Source of the DNA: Pedobacter changchengzhani | GTDB taxonomy: Bacteria; Bacteroidota; Bacteroidia; Sphingobacteriales; Sphingobacteriaceae | DNA length: 64,000 nucleotides | Direction of reading: 5' to 3' | Assembly (NCBI RefSeq): GCF_004354365.1 | Contig: NZ_SJCY01000006.1 | Location: 124,001-188,000, forward strand | The notes under the pieces: model-generated | The model's input: only the letters and a program-made list of their open reading frames with translations | The model's database searches: none | Told to the model about the DNA's origin: nothing | Made by a program: the position numbers and the translations under genes | In this document: positions 44,019 to 54,264 of the stretch, piece after piece | How the letters are laid out: every line of letters begins with the position of its first letter | How positions within the stretch are numbered: position 1 is the stretch's first letter

Positions 44019-44756
44019 TTATATAACCTTCGCTTCGGTGTGCAATAAATTAATTAATTCAGTTGCTTGATCTGCAGGAATAAGCTTTACCGTTCCGCGT
44101 GGTGCCGGTGTTTCATACTTCACTATTTTTGCCACTTCTTCTACAGCCACCGCATCAACAACGGTTAAAGGCTTGCTTCTTGCGCTCATAATGCCACGCA
44201 TATTCGGAATTTTCGCTTCGGCTACGCCTTCAGCACAACTTGCAATAAATTTTCCTTTAACGGTTACAATTTCCTTTCCACCCTCAATTTCTCGTTCTAA
44301 TGTTGCGGTATCACCATCAATAGCTAGTTTTTTAATAATTGATATAGATGGAATATCTAAAAATTCGCCAATCATGGCAGCCACTTGGTTACCATTATAA
44401 TCGATAGATTCTCTACCAGTTAAAATGAGGTCATAATCTTTATCTTTAGCATACTCCGCAATTTGTTTAGCCACAAAATAAGCATCTCGTGGAGAAGCAT
44501 TTACCCTAACCGCATCATCTGCACCAATCGCTAATGCTTTTCTAATGGTTGGATCGTTGCTTGCTTCGCCAACATTAATAACAGAAACCGTTCCTTTGCC
44601 ACCTTCGGTAAGTTCGATGGCTTTAGATAATGCAATTTCATCATAAGGATTAACAATATATTGCACACCCGCTGTATTGAATTCGGTATTATCGTTGGTA
44701 AAAGTTATTTTTGTAGTTGTGTCTGGCACGTTACTGATACAAACTAATATTTTCAT
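44019..44756 (-). CDS. etfB: Electron transfer flavoprotein, beta subunit
   Basis: 245 residues. ILVCISNVPDTTTKI, NPYDEIALSKAIEL and VGEASNDPTIRKALAIGADDAVRV are typical; RESIDYNGNQVAAMIGEFL is the conserved ETF signature region. It forms a heterodimer with EtfA and binds AMP. First gene of the operon; its -7 box TAAATTTG is 33-40 bases upstream. Confidence 0.95.
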   Translation of the reverse strand: MKILVCISNVPDTTTKITFTNDNTEFNTAGVQYIVNPYDEIALSKAIELTEGGKGTVSVINVGEASNDPTIRKALAIGADDAVRVNASPRDAYFVAKQIAEYAKDKDYDLILTGRESIDYNGNQVAAMIGEFLDIPSISIIKKLAIDGDTATLEREIEGGKEIVTVKGKFIASCAEGVAEAKIPNMRGIMSARSKPLTVVDAVAVEEVAKIVKYETPAPRGTVKLIPADQATELINLLHTEAKVI

Positions 44757-44789
44757 AATTTATTAGGTTTAATATATAAGGTCTTCGTG

Positions 44790-44797
44790 CAAATTTA
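44790..44797 (-). promoter_or_regulatory. -7 box TAAATTTG before etfB
   Basis: Exact TAnnTTTG match on the minus strand, its downstream edge 33 bases from the etfB ATG. Confidence 0.45.
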
Positions 44798-44819
44798 ATT
44801 AAAAAAGCAAGTAAATAAA

Positions 44820-45155
44820 ATGTCATCAACCCGATTAAGCAAGTTATTATCGTTTTTAGTAGATACCCCAAACGATCCATTTATACTATATGCCTTAGCC
44901 ACAGAGTATAACGCTATAAATGATAAAGAAAAAGCATATTCTTTTTACCTAGAATTAACCGAGAAACATCCCGATTATGTGGGAACATACTATCATTTGG
45001 GTAAATTATATGAAAAAGACAGTCAAAAAGAGAAGGCTATTGAAGTGTTTACAAAAGGAATGGAAGTGGCTAGAAACAAAAGAGATATGCATGCTTTCTC
45101 AGAATTACAAGGTGCCTTTAATTCGGCTTCTGGCCTAGATTATGAAGATGATTAA
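44820..45155 (+). CDS. Small TPR protein
   Basis: 111 residues with two to three tetratricopeptide units: DPFILYALATEYNAINDKEKAYSFYLELTEKHPDYVGTYYHLGKLYEKDSQKEKAIEVFTKGMEVA. Soluble; likely a protein-protein scaffold. Divergent from etfB with 63 bases between, and 39 bases before chrA. Partner unknown. Confidence 0.85.
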   Translation: MSSTRLSKLLSFLVDTPNDPFILYALATEYNAINDKEKAYSFYLELTEKHPDYVGTYYHLGKLYEKDSQKEKAIEVFTKGMEVARNKRDMHAFSELQGAFNSASGLDYEDD

Positions 45156-45194
45156 ACCAAAATCCCTTTGATGTCTCTTATTTTTAGATTATAA

Positions 45195-46412
45195 ATGCAA
45201 ACAAAACCTATCTCAGCAAAAAAACAATGGCTATTTATTAAAAAAGTTGTATTGTTTACCTTTACTTCTTTTGGTGGTGCACAAGCGCATTTGGCTTTGC
45301 TTTTAAAGTATTTTGTGCACAATACTAAATTTATTTCTGAAGAAGAACTGTTGGAGCTTAATGCTTTAGCACAGGTATTGCCTGGCCCTGCATCTACGCA
45401 AACTTTAGTGGGTATTGCTTGGAAAGTTGGAAAACTAAAACTTGCAATCATAACGTTCCTAATCTGGATTATTCCCACAGCTTCGGTAATGACTTTTGCT
45501 GCCATAAGTTATGCCATGTTGGATCAGAAACAGAAATTTATCGATATTCTTCATTATATACAACCTATTGCTTTGGGCATTGTTGGTTATGGTGCATTTA
45601 AATTAGGTAAAAAAGTACTTACCAATCAAATTTCAATATTTTTAGCAGTAGGTTCCATTATTGCCACTTTAGTTTTAAAAAACGCCTATGTGTTTCCTTT
45701 GGCTATTTTAATAGGAGGGATGATTTCTTCGGCCTTGGCTACACCAACAGAAGAATCAGATTTGCGCGTAAAACTGTTCTCAAACATCAATCCACGCAAA
45801 TTAATTTATTTTTTGGGCGCCTTACTGTTGTTCGCATTGGTGGGGGCAATCATCAACAGAACATCTCCTTTTAGTTTGCCAATCCGCTTGTTGGAAAATT
45901 TTTATCGAAATGGAATTCTAGTTTTTGGTGGCGGACAAGTGCTCGTGCCATTAATGTTTACCGAGTTTGTACAAATGAAGCATTATTTGGCGGCGCCGGG
46001 TTTCTTATCAGGCTTTGCACTGCAACAGGCATTACCTGGCCCGACTTTCTCTTTTAGCAGTTATTTGGGTGCTTTAAGTATGAAGAATTTTGGCTATGGT
46101 GTTTGGGGGCAAATATTAGGTGGAGTAATTGGCGTAGTTGGTATCAATTTACCCGGCTTAATTTTGGTATTATTTATTGTTCCATTCTGGGATGACTTGA
46201 AAAAAATCTCTCGAATTCGCTATAGTTTAGCTGGCATTAATGCGGTAAGCGTTGGTTTTATAATTGCAGCGTTTATCCTTTTACTCATCCCGATAGGTAT
46301 AAATTGGCTTTTCATTTTAATTATGATTGCCACGTTTTTAACACTAAATTTTACAAAAATTAGTCCACCAATTATTGTGCTAATCGGGATATTGATTGGT
46401 TATTTGTTCTAA
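45195..46412 (+). CDS. chrA: Chromate transporter, two-domain (ChrA)
   Basis: 405 residues with two homologous CHR halves. First: FTSFGGAQAHLALLLKYF ... LAQVLPGPASTQTLVG. Second: VFGGGQVLVPLMFTEF ... LQQALPGPTFSFSSYLGAL. About ten membrane segments. Family members export chromate, though many have other anion substrates. Full length, no defects. It may share a transcript with the TPR gene. Confidence 0.92.
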   Translation: MQTKPISAKKQWLFIKKVVLFTFTSFGGAQAHLALLLKYFVHNTKFISEEELLELNALAQVLPGPASTQTLVGIAWKVGKLKLAIITFLIWIIPTASVMTFAAISYAMLDQKQKFIDILHYIQPIALGIVGYGAFKLGKKVLTNQISIFLAVGSIIATLVLKNAYVFPLAILIGGMISSALATPTEESDLRVKLFSNINPRKLIYFLGALLLFALVGAIINRTSPFSLPIRLLENFYRNGILVFGGGQVLVPLMFTEFVQMKHYLAAPGFLSGFALQQALPGPTFSFSSYLGALSMKNFGYGVWGQILGGVIGVVGINLPGLILVLFIVPFWDDLKKISRIRYSLAGINAVSVGFIIAAFILLLIPIGINWLFILIMIATFLTLNFTKISPPIIVLIGILIGYLF

Positions 46413-46555
46413 TTAATTTGTTTAATAAACATCCATAAAATATTCAAAAATAGTACTTTGTGGTATTTATATCAAGTTAATAATAATCTTAATTGATGTA
46501 TTAAAATTGCATTAACATCATCACAATCCTTGAGCAAATATTTTTATTTCATTTT

Positions 46556-48121
46556 TTAAAAAGGCGGTTCGTCATCATTATAATCATCCATTTTCGAAGG
46601 GCGAATAATCACATTACTTTGTTTTTCAAAATCTTGAGAAGGATACATTCCGGATGAAGGACTATCCATTGAAAAAGAAGTTGGAGCGCTAAAATCCTCT
46701 TCAAGATCAGTAAATTTAACAAACTTTCCAATAAACCTAAGTGGCACAATTCCGGTTTCGCCGTTACGGTGCTTTGCAATAATTACTTCACCAACACCTG
46801 CCTGCGATCTACCTTGCTCATCTTCCGTAATTCCGTAATATTCAGGTCGGTATAAGAATAACACCATATCTGCATCTTGCTCAATAGATCCCGATTCACG
46901 TAAATCGGACAGCATTGGGCGTTTACCTTGCAAACCTGGTCTGCTTTCTACCGCACGACTTAATTGGGAAAGTGCTAAAACGGGTACATCGAGTTCTTTA
47001 GCAACTGATTTTAATGCTCTCGAAATACTACCAATCTCTTGTTCACGGTTACCGCCACCTTTACCGCCTTCGCCTTTACCGTGCATGAGTTGAAGGTAAT
47101 CTACAATCACCAATTGGATATCGTATTGAGATTTTAATCTTCGGCATTTTGCTCTAAATTCAAAAATATTTAGTGCCGGTGTATCGTCAATTAGGAGCGG
47201 AGCTTCTGTTAATCTGCCAATTTTGCTGTGCAATTGTTGCCATTCCCACTCCTGTAAATTTCCTTTTCTAATTTTTTCTTGTTCTATTTCGGCTTCGCCG
47301 GATATTAAACGATTTACCAATTGCACGGATGACATCTCTAATGAGAAAACTACGGTAGGTTTTTGAAAATCTACAGCCGCATTACGAGCGCAAGTTAGTA
47401 CAAAAGCCGTTTTTCCCATCGCCGGACGGGCTGCAATAATCACCAAATCTTGTTTTTGCCAACCACCAGTAATTCTGTCTAAACCTGTAAAGCCTGTTGG
47501 AACACCCGTTAAACCATCTGTTTTGGTACGAAGTTCTTCAAGCGTAGCTAAAGATTGCTTAATAATATCGTCCATTTTTTGGGTATCTCTACGCAAATTA
47601 TTTTGGGCAATATCGAATAAACCTTTTTCTGCATGATCTAAAAGGTCGAAAATATCAGTGGTATCTTCGTAAGCACTGGTAATAATATCTGTAGAAATCC
47701 GTATTAACTCTCTCTGAATATATTTTTGAGAAATAATTCGGGCGTGGTATTCAATATTAGCGGCCGATGCTACCCGGTTAGTTAGGTTGGTAATGTAATA
47801 AGCACCACCAACAATTTCTAAAGTGCCCATTTGGCGCAATTCAGATGTAACGGTTAAAATATCGACTGGTTTCGATTTTTCGAAAAGATTATGAATGGCA
47901 GCAAAAATTTTTTGATGAGATTCGTGGTAAAAAACTTCGGGTTTTAAAATATCGATTACCGTTGATAGGGCATCTTTTTCGAGCATTAGCGCGCCTAAAA
48001 CAGCTTCTTCAAGATCTAAAGCTTGTGGAGGTAATTTCCCCATTGAACTTACAGTATTACTCAGTCTTGCTTTTCGTGCTGTTATATTCGGTTTTCCACC
48101 TTGATCATTATCCATACTCAT
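46556..48121 (-). CDS. dnaB: Replicative DNA helicase DnaB
   Basis: 521 residues, no intein. N-terminal domain PPQALDLEEAVLGALMLEKDAL; C-terminal RecA-like core with Walker A AARPAMGKTAFVL, FSLEMSSVQLVNRL, Walker B IVIVDYLQLMHG, and RDLRESGSIEQDADMVLFLYRPEYY. Unwinds DNA at the replication fork and recruits primase. A -7 box lies only 5 bases before the first ATG, so translation may start at the third codon (Met, 48115). Confidence 0.96.
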   Translation of the reverse strand: MSMDNDQGGKPNITARKARLSNTVSSMGKLPPQALDLEEAVLGALMLEKDALSTVIDILKPEVFYHESHQKIFAAIHNLFEKSKPVDILTVTSELRQMGTLEIVGGAYYITNLTNRVASAANIEYHARIISQKYIQRELIRISTDIITSAYEDTTDIFDLLDHAEKGLFDIAQNNLRRDTQKMDDIIKQSLATLEELRTKTDGLTGVPTGFTGLDRITGGWQKQDLVIIAARPAMGKTAFVLTCARNAAVDFQKPTVVFSLEMSSVQLVNRLISGEAEIEQEKIRKGNLQEWEWQQLHSKIGRLTEAPLLIDDTPALNIFEFRAKCRRLKSQYDIQLVIVDYLQLMHGKGEGGKGGGNREQEIGSISRALKSVAKELDVPVLALSQLSRAVESRPGLQGKRPMLSDLRESGSIEQDADMVLFLYRPEYYGITEDEQGRSQAGVGEVIIAKHRNGETGIVPLRFIGKFVKFTDLEEDFSAPTSFSMDSPSSGMYPSQDFEKQSNVIIRPSKMDDYNDDEPPF

Positions 48122-48125
48122 ACTA

Positions 48126-48133
48126 CAAAAGTA
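48126..48133 (-). promoter_or_regulatory. -7 box TACTTTTG of dnaB
   Basis: Exact TAnnTTTG on the minus strand, 4 bases from the annotated ATG, which implies a leaderless or nearly leaderless mRNA. Confidence 0.45.
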
Positions 48134-48294
48134 GGTAAAACTTTTGCCGATTAATGGAACAAGTTATTAGCTCTTTGCTAACAAATTGAAGTTTAACGAA
48201 ATGAAATTTTATCAAAATTTTAGCGTATCACTATTTTCCAACAATTAAATGTTAATAAGGTAATTATTGATTAGGGGCAAAACTTTTAAATCAA

Positions 48295-48302
48295 TACTTT
48301 TG
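48295..48302 (+). promoter_or_regulatory. -7 box TACTTTTG of rlmB
   Basis: Exact TAnnTTTG, 17 bases before the rlmB ATG. No clear -33 TTTG. Confidence 0.45.
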
Positions 48303-48319
48303 CAAAACAATTATAAAAA

Positions 48320-49087
48320 ATGGATAATTTTAGAAGACCACAAAGAGCAAAAGAAAATAATGAGTTTGTATTTGGTATTAGAGCTGTTATAGAAGCCATT
48401 AAAGCGGGGAGAGATATTGAAACCATTTATGTACAACGTGGTTTAGGTGGCGATTTATTTTTAGAATTGAAGGCACTGTTATCCGGCTCGTTAATTCCAT
48501 TAAACACTGTTCCGGTAGAAAAACTGAACAGAATGTCGCAGAAAAACCACCAAGGGGTTATTGCAGTTATTTCTCCAATTACCTATCAAAATATCGAAGA
48601 CCTAGTGCCGGCTATTTTTGAAAGTGGTGAAACACCTTTAATTTTAGTTTTAGATAGCATAACCGATGTAAGAAATATGGGCGCCATTGCCAGAACAGCA
48701 TCTTGTTCGGGTGTTCATGCAATTGTTGTTCCGTTAAAAAATGCTGCTCAAATTAATGCCGATGCGATTAAAACTTCTGCTGGCGCATTATTTAACATTC
48801 CAATTTGCAGGCATTCTAATTTGCATAAAATATGTTTGTTTTTACAAGAAAGTGGCTTACAATTAGTTGCATGTACCGAAAAGACGAACGATTTAATTTA
48901 TGCGCCAGATTATATGTTGCCCACCGCAATTATTATGGGTTCGGAAGATGAAGGAATTTCCAACGATCTTTTGCGCGTTGCCGATCATTTAGCAAAAATA
49001 CCAATGTCTGGCAAAATTGAATCGTTAAATGTATCAGTTTCTGCTGGCGTAATTTTATACGAAGCAGTAAGACAAAGAAATGCATAA
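48320..49087 (+). CDS. rlmB: TrmH/SpoU-family 23S rRNA 2'-O-methyltransferase
   Basis: 255 residues. Substrate-binding N-domain FVFGIRAVIEAIKAGRDIETIYVQRG, then the knotted methylase: LVLDSITDVRNMGAIARTA (motif 1), IIMGSEDEGIS (motif 2), and KIPMSGKIESLNVSVSAGVILYE (motif 3). RlmB methylates G2251 of 23S rRNA in E. coli; other TrmH members target different sites, so the exact site is inferred. Divergent from dnaB. Confidence 0.9.
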   Translation: MDNFRRPQRAKENNEFVFGIRAVIEAIKAGRDIETIYVQRGLGGDLFLELKALLSGSLIPLNTVPVEKLNRMSQKNHQGVIAVISPITYQNIEDLVPAIFESGETPLILVLDSITDVRNMGAIARTASCSGVHAIVVPLKNAAQINADAIKTSAGALFNIPICRHSNLHKICLFLQESGLQLVACTEKTNDLIYAPDYMLPTAIIMGSEDEGISNDLLRVADHLAKIPMSGKIESLNVSVSAGVILYEAVRQRNA

Positions 49088-49226
49088 TTCTCCTGTTGTA
49101 AATTTTCTCAGCGAACGTTTGTATTAGAATTCCTATTTCTATGTTTTTGTTATCGCATTCGTTCTTCAGCGATAGAAGCTAAATTTTTGAAAACGAAGTA
49201 TTTTCAAAAAAGTGAAACATTTTTAC
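49088..49226. other. Spacer between rlmB and MITE-like element
   Basis: About 140 bases without a gene or clear hairpin. Confidence 0.4.
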
Positions 49227-49446
49227 AAAAAAGAAGCTGTCTCAAAATTAAAAATTCAGAAAATATAAAAGAATTAAATTTGGCGGTTTCGTCATGCTCA
49301 GCTTGACTGGGCATCCTAATGCTTTTTAGGCAATAATTCATAGCCTTTCTATCGCTTTAAGATTCCCGTCTTCACGGGAATGACGACTTTGCAAAATATT
49401 ATTCTTCTAACAAATCATCAAAATGAATTTTGAGATAGCCTCTTTT
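49227..49446. repeat. MITE-like element, copy 2, with terminal inverted repeats
   Basis: About 220 bp. The left end AAGAAGCTGTCTCAAAATT pairs with the right end AATTTTGAGATAGCCTCTT (two or three mismatches). The inside holds CGTCATGCTCAGC and the hairpin ATTCCCGTCTTCACGGGAAT. No coding sequence. A second, less complete copy is at 41994. The two ends look like those of an IS, so it is likely a non-autonomous derivative. Confidence 0.78.
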
Positions 49447-49506
49447 TATTTTTTATATCTGTCTTCTGAAAACTGTATTTTGTGCCCACTTTACAAGGTT
49501 AGAAAA

Positions 49507-50598
49507 TTATATAAATTTGGTGCCAAATCTGGATTTTACATCCGCAACAACTTCTTTTACTTTCTGTTCTTCATCTCTAGGGCAAATCATCAAAATATTA
49601 TCATTTTCAACCACCACAAAATCATGTAGTCCGCGTAAAATAACCAATTTATCTTTTGGTACGTTTACCATGCAATTAGATGAATCGTACATGATAACAT
49701 GTTCAGATGGGATAACAACATTTCCGACGTAATCTTTATCTGCCATATCGTAAATAGAAGCCCACGTTCCTAAATCAGACCAACCAAAATCTGCAGGCAA
49801 CACATATACGTTATCTGCCTTTTCCATAATTCCAAAATCTATCGAAATATTGGTGCACTGTAAATACGCGTTGTTGATAAATGACTTTTCGCGATCAGAG
49901 TTCATTGCATTTTTTCCAGCAATGAAAATTTCGTGCATATCTGGCAGGTGTTTCTCAAATGAAGAAAGAATAGATTTTGCCGACCAAATAAAAATTCCCG
50001 AGTTCCATAAAAAATCGCCACTTTGAATAAATGATTTTGCCAATTCTAGGTTTGGTTTTTCGGTAAACGTTTTTACCTTATGCAAATCTTTATCCGATTT
50101 TAAGTTATGATCGGTGTATTGAATATAGCCGTAACCTGTATCGGCTCTGCTCGGTTTTATCCCTAAAGTAATTAGCGTATTATTTTCTGTTGATGCCTTA
50201 AGTGCTTGATTGATAGCGCTTAAAAAACCTTCAGAATTAGATATGGTATGATCTGATGGCGCCACCACAATTTGAGCATCTGGGTTAAGTTCAGAAATTT
50301 TTAAACAACCGTAAGCAATACATGGTGCCGTATTTCTTAGTAAAGGTTCGCCAAGAATTTGATTTTCACACAAATCTGGTAATTGTTGTTTTATAAGGTC
50401 TGTATAAATTTCATTGGTAACGATAAATATATTTTCTGGCGGGCAAACCTTTAAAAATCTATCGTAAGTGCTTTGAATTAATGTTTTTCCAACGCCAAAA
50501 AAATCGATAAATTGCTTTGGATAATCAGTGCGGCTAGCAGGCCAAAATCGGCTTCCAACACCACCGGCCATAATTAATGCGTAATAGTTTTTATTCAT
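49507..50598 (-). CDS. manC: Mannose-1-phosphate guanylyltransferase
   Basis: 363 residues, the short form without the isomerase domain. Nucleotide-binding start YALIMAGGVGSRFWPASRTDYPKQFIDFFG, then VVAPSDHTI, FTEKPN and NSGIFIWSA. It makes GDP-mannose for surface polysaccharide. Nine bases after kdsD on the same strand, so the two are an operon. Confidence 0.94.
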   Translation of the reverse strand: MNKNYYALIMAGGVGSRFWPASRTDYPKQFIDFFGVGKTLIQSTYDRFLKVCPPENIFIVTNEIYTDLIKQQLPDLCENQILGEPLLRNTAPCIAYGCLKISELNPDAQIVVAPSDHTISNSEGFLSAINQALKASTENNTLITLGIKPSRADTGYGYIQYTDHNLKSDKDLHKVKTFTEKPNLELAKSFIQSGDFLWNSGIFIWSAKSILSSFEKHLPDMHEIFIAGKNAMNSDREKSFINNAYLQCTNISIDFGIMEKADNVYVLPADFGWSDLGTWASIYDMADKDYVGNVVIPSEHVIMYDSSNCMVNVPKDKLVILRGLHDFVVVENDNILMICPRDEEQKVKEVVADVKSRFGTKFI

Positions 50599-50607
50599 TT
50601 TTAAGAT

Positions 50608-51576
50608 CTAAACGATACCCTCTTTCAAAAGATCGTGTAAGTGAATTATGCCAAAGTAAGTATCTTTTTCTAAAACTAAGAGTTGTGTAATGTTATTTTC
50701 TTTTAACATTTCTAAGGCATGTACAGCTAATTCGCTGTGCTGTATATTTTTAGGGTTAGTCCCCATAATATCTTCAGCTATTAAATTTTCAATATTCGAA
50801 AAGTTTTCCAACATACGCCTAATGTCTCCATCAGTTATAATCCCTAAAACTTTGTCATTATCATTTGTAACAACTACTGCCCCCAAACGGTTTTTACTAA
50901 TTTCTATTAATACGTCTTTTACGCTTGCCGATGGTTTAATGCACGGTTTTTCGTTAGATCGAGCAATATCGCCAGCTTTTAGATACAACTTCTTTCCCAA
51001 CGATCCGCCAGGATGATATTTTGCAAAGTCTTTTTCATTAAAATCTCTGCACTCCAAAAGGCAAACCACTAATGCATCGCCCATGGCCAATTGCGCAGTA
51101 GTACTTGTTGTAGGGGCAAGGTTGTGCGGGCAAGCTTCTCTTTCTACTGCGGTATTTAAAATTAAATCGGCGTGTTGCGCTAAAAACGAATTTAATTCGC
51201 CAACCATGCCAACCAATAAGTTACCAGATAATTTTAAAAGCGGGATTAAAACCTTTATTTCTGGCGTATTTCCACTTTTGGATAAGCAAATAACGACGTC
51301 ATTTTTCTGAATCATGCCTAAGTCGCCGTGTATTGCATCGGCGGCGTGCATAAAAATTGCAGGCGTACCTGTAGAGTTTAATGAAGCCACAATTTTTTGT
51401 GCAATAATGGCACTTTTGCCGATTCCGGTAACTATAACGCGCCCGTCGATTTTTAAAATAGCGTTCACTACCTTTTCAAAATCGGCATTAATGTTCTTTG
51501 CAACATTTAAAATTGCAGCAGCCTCAAGCTGTAAAGTGCTAATGGCAGATTCGATAATTGATATTTTACTTTTCAA
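50608..51576 (-). CDS. kdsD: Arabinose-5-phosphate isomerase (KdsD/KpsF)
   Basis: 322 residues. SIS domain: VIVTGIGKSAIIAQKIVASLNSTGTPAIFMHAADAIHGDLGMI, KSGNTPEI; then two CBS domains (ARSNEKPCIKPSASVKDVLIEI... and IMGTNPKNIQHSELAVHALEML). It converts ribulose-5-phosphate to arabinose-5-phosphate for Kdo synthesis; kdsA of the same pathway lies 3 kb away. First gene of the kdsD-manC operon. Confidence 0.94.
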   Translation of the reverse strand: MKSKISIIESAISTLQLEAAAILNVAKNINADFEKVVNAILKIDGRVIVTGIGKSAIIAQKIVASLNSTGTPAIFMHAADAIHGDLGMIQKNDVVICLSKSGNTPEIKVLIPLLKLSGNLLVGMVGELNSFLAQHADLILNTAVEREACPHNLAPTTSTTAQLAMGDALVVCLLECRDFNEKDFAKYHPGGSLGKKLYLKAGDIARSNEKPCIKPSASVKDVLIEISKNRLGAVVVTNDNDKVLGIITDGDIRRMLENFSNIENLIAEDIMGTNPKNIQHSELAVHALEMLKENNITQLLVLEKDTYFGIIHLHDLLKEGIV

Positions 51577-51600
51577 AGAGAAAAAAAATGTAAGTTAATA

Positions 51601-51631
51601 TTTGATTATGTTGCAAAATTATGTTATTTTG
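51601..51631 (+). promoter_or_regulatory. Promoter candidate of recQ
   Basis: TTTG at 51601-51604, 19 bases, then TTATTTTG at 51624-51631 (one mismatch to TAnnTTTG). Spacing fits the Bacteroidota -33/-7 pattern; 36 bases before the recQ ATG. Confidence 0.45.
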
Positions 51632-51667
51632 GATACAAAAATAGCATAGGTTATTTTATTACACAAA

Positions 51668-53857
51668 ATGGACGTTAAAAAGTCGTTATTTGATAACCTG
51701 CAAAATTTTTTCGGGTTCGATAATTTCAAAGGTGATCAAGAATCAATCATCACAAATATTTTAGAAGGCAATAATACTTTTGTAATTATGCCAACGGGTG
51801 GAGGCAAATCTATTTGCTACCAGTTGCCTGCATTAATGAGCGAAGGTACAGCAATTGTAATTTCTCCGCTAATTGCGTTAATGAAAAACCAAGTGGACCA
51901 ATTACGGGCTTTTGGTGGCAACGATAGCATTGCACATTTTCTAAATTCATCCTTAAATAAATCAGAAATTATTCAGGTAAAATCTGATTTATTGAGCGGA
52001 CAAACCAAGCTATTGTACGTTGCTCCAGAATCTTTAGCCAAACAAGATAATATCGATTTCTTAAAATTGATAAAAATTTCTTTCGTAGCTGTTGATGAGG
52101 CGCACTGTATTTCGGAATGGGGCCATGATTTTAGACCTGAGTACAGGAAAATTAGGCAAGTAATTGGAGGGTTGGGCGATCATATCCCAATTATCGCTTT
52201 AACTGCAACGGCAACCCCGAAGGTACAGCAAGATATTGTTAAAAATTTAGGCATGCTGGAGGCAACTTTATTTAAGTCGTCGTTTAACAGGCCAAACCTT
52301 TTCTACGAAATCCGCCCTAAAAGAGACATTACCAAAGAGATTATTAAATACATTAAGGCCAATACAGGTAAATCGGGCATTATTTATTGCTTAAGCCGTA
52401 AAAAAGTTGAAGAAGTTGCTGAAGCCTTAAACCTGAATGGGATTAGTGCTTTACCTTATCATGCGGGTTTAGATCCAAAAGTAAGGGCAGAAACACAAGA
52501 TCGGTTTTTGATGGAAGATGCTGAGGTTATTGTGGCTACAATTGCCTTCGGTATGGGGATTGATAAACCCGATGTTCGTTTTGTAATTCATCACGATGTG
52601 CCGAAAAGTATGGAAGGCTATTACCAAGAAACGGGTAGGGCAGGTCGCGATGGCGGAGAAGGGGTTTGTATTACTTTTTATGCACAGAAAGATGTAGATA
52701 AACTCGCAAAGTTTATGAAAGATAAACCTGTTGCGGAAAGAGAAATAGGTACACAGATTTTGAAAGAAGTAATTGATTATGCCGAATCGGGCGTGTGCAG
52801 GCGAAAACAAATTCTTCATTATTTTGGCGAAAACTTTAACGAAACTGGTTGCAATTGCATGTGCGATAACTGCAAAAAGCCAAAAAAACAGTTTGACGCT
52901 GAACAGCACTTATCAACTGTTTTAAAATTTATACAAAATACGGGCGAGAAATTTGATGATCTCCATTTATTAAATGTTTTTTTGGGCTTTGAAACTGCAC
53001 AAACCATTGCTTATGAACACAGCAAGTTGCCCGAATTTGGTTTAGGAAAAGCAGATGGAGAGTTGATGTGGAAATCGATCATCCGCCAGGCGGTGCTTAA
53101 CAATTTTCTGTTTAAAGATATTGATAATTACGGACTGCTAAAATTAACCAAACAGGGTAAAGATTTTATAGAAAATCCCTACGGATTAAAATTCATTTTA
53201 AATGAACTTATAGAATCTGCAGCAGATGATGATGAGGATGAAGTAAAACATGGTTCGGGTGCTTTGGATAATCAATTGTTGCTTCTCCTTAAAGATTTAC
53301 GTAAAAAAATATCGAAACAAAAAAACGTACCACCGTTTGTTGTTTTTCAAGATCCATCATTAGAGGAAATGTGTACACATTATCCAGTATCTAGTGAAGA
53401 ACTAAAACAAATATCTGGTGTTGGTTCTGGTAAGGCAATGAAATTTGGTCCTCCATTTATCGAGCTGATTAAAAAGTATGTTGAAGATAATGATATTGAG
53501 CGTCCAATTGACTTGATTATTAAGACTCAAGCCAATAAATCGCAAATGAAAGTTTCAATCATCCAAAATATTGATAGACAAATCGGTTTAGAGGATATTG
53601 CTAATGCTAAGGGAATTACTTATGAGGAAATTTTAAAGGAAGTCGAATCTATCGTAAACTCCGGCACAAAACTTAATCTCAATTATTTTATTGATGAAGT
53701 TATTGATGATGACCGACAAGACGAGGTTTTCGATTATTTTAGAGCAGCCGAAAGTGATTCCATCGATCAGGCTTTGAACGAACTCGGCGATACCGATTAC
53801 ACTCGTGAAGAAATCCAATTGATGAGAATTAAGTTTATGAGTGAATTGGGGAATTAG
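51668..53857 (+). CDS. recQ: RecQ-family DNA helicase
   Basis: 729 residues. Helicase core: [16 protein letters not shown] (Walker A), [56 protein letters not shown]. Zinc-binding cysteines in [13 protein letters not shown]...CNCMCDNC. Winged-helix RQC region and an HRDC-like C-terminus around [30 protein letters not shown]. It unwinds recombination and fork structures. Divergent from kdsD. Confidence 0.95.
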   Translation: MDVKKSLFDNLQNFFGFDNFKGDQESIITNILEGNNTFVIMPTGGGKSICYQLPALMSEGTAIVISPLIALMKNQVDQLRAFGGNDSIAHFLNSSLNKSEIIQVKSDLLSGQTKLLYVAPESLAKQDNIDFLKLIKISFVAVDEAHCISEWGHDFRPEYRKIRQVIGGLGDHIPIIALTATATPKVQQDIVKNLGMLEATLFKSSFNRPNLFYEIRPKRDITKEIIKYIKANTGKSGIIYCLSRKKVEEVAEALNLNGISALPYHAGLDPKVRAETQDRFLMEDAEVIVATIAFGMGIDKPDVRFVIHHDVPKSMEGYYQETGRAGRDGGEGVCITFYAQKDVDKLAKFMKDKPVAEREIGTQILKEVIDYAESGVCRRKQILHYFGENFNETGCNCMCDNCKKPKKQFDAEQHLSTVLKFIQNTGEKFDDLHLLNVFLGFETAQTIAYEHSKLPEFGLGKADGELMWKSIIRQAVLNNFLFKDIDNYGLLKLTKQGKDFIENPYGLKFILNELIESAADDDEDEVKHGSGALDNQLLLLLKDLRKKISKQKNVPPFVVFQDPSLEEMCTHYPVSSEELKQISGVGSGKAMKFGPPFIELIKKYVEDNDIERPIDLIIKTQANKSQMKVSIIQNIDRQIGLEDIANAKGITYEEILKEVESIVNSGTKLNLNYFIDEVIDDDRQDEVFDYFRAAESDSIDQALNELGDTDYTREEIQLMRIKFMSELGN

Positions 53858-53865
53858 AATAGGGT

Positions 53866-53923
53866 AAGGCTGAGGCTGAGGTTGAGGTTAAGGCTGAGAC
53901 CAAGGTTGAGGTTAAGATTTGAG
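53866..53923 (+). repeat. Low-complexity hexamer repeat
   Basis: AAGGCTGAGGCTGAGGTTGA continues as imperfect GAGGYT units to about 53923, directly after recQ. Non-coding; slippage-prone purine-rich DNA. Confidence 0.75.
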
Positions 53924-53970
53924 TTTTTATACGACTTTACCAAAACTCATATCTCATCACTTATAACTGA

Positions 53971-54264
53971 CAACTAAAAAACGAATGGGCGCTATATTTA
54001 AATAGACTAAATAATCGTCCAGATAAGTTATGGAGAAATCCAAGCATTTTAAAACAAGGGAAAACATTCGGAAATATTTTTGCAAAATCAGGGAGGATAC
54101 TGGAAGTCGCTGGAAAAATTATGGATAAAGTTGGCACAGTTATGATATACTACGACATTTTAAGTAGTGGCTCTCCCAGTTTAATTACTAAAGATGCAAT
54201 TCAAGAATCCACCATCGACCAAATATCTAGATTATGCCAAAAAACTCGACCATACAACCTTTAA
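53971..54264 (+). pseudogene. Orphan frame, possible C-terminal toxin-domain remnant
   Basis: Ninety-seven codons are open after a TGA, without a good start: ...NEWALYLNRLNNRPDKLW, KTFGNIFAKSGRILEVAGKIMDKVG, IYYDILSSGSPS, ending KTRPYNL. Composition is protein-like, with a Gly/Lys/Ile segment resembling the helical pieces before or within polymorphic toxin ends. It overlaps the next gene, a membrane protein, by 31 bases, the way a toxin tail meets its immunity gene. The parent gene is absent. The toxin reading is inference; the coding-like frame is seen. Confidence 0.4.
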
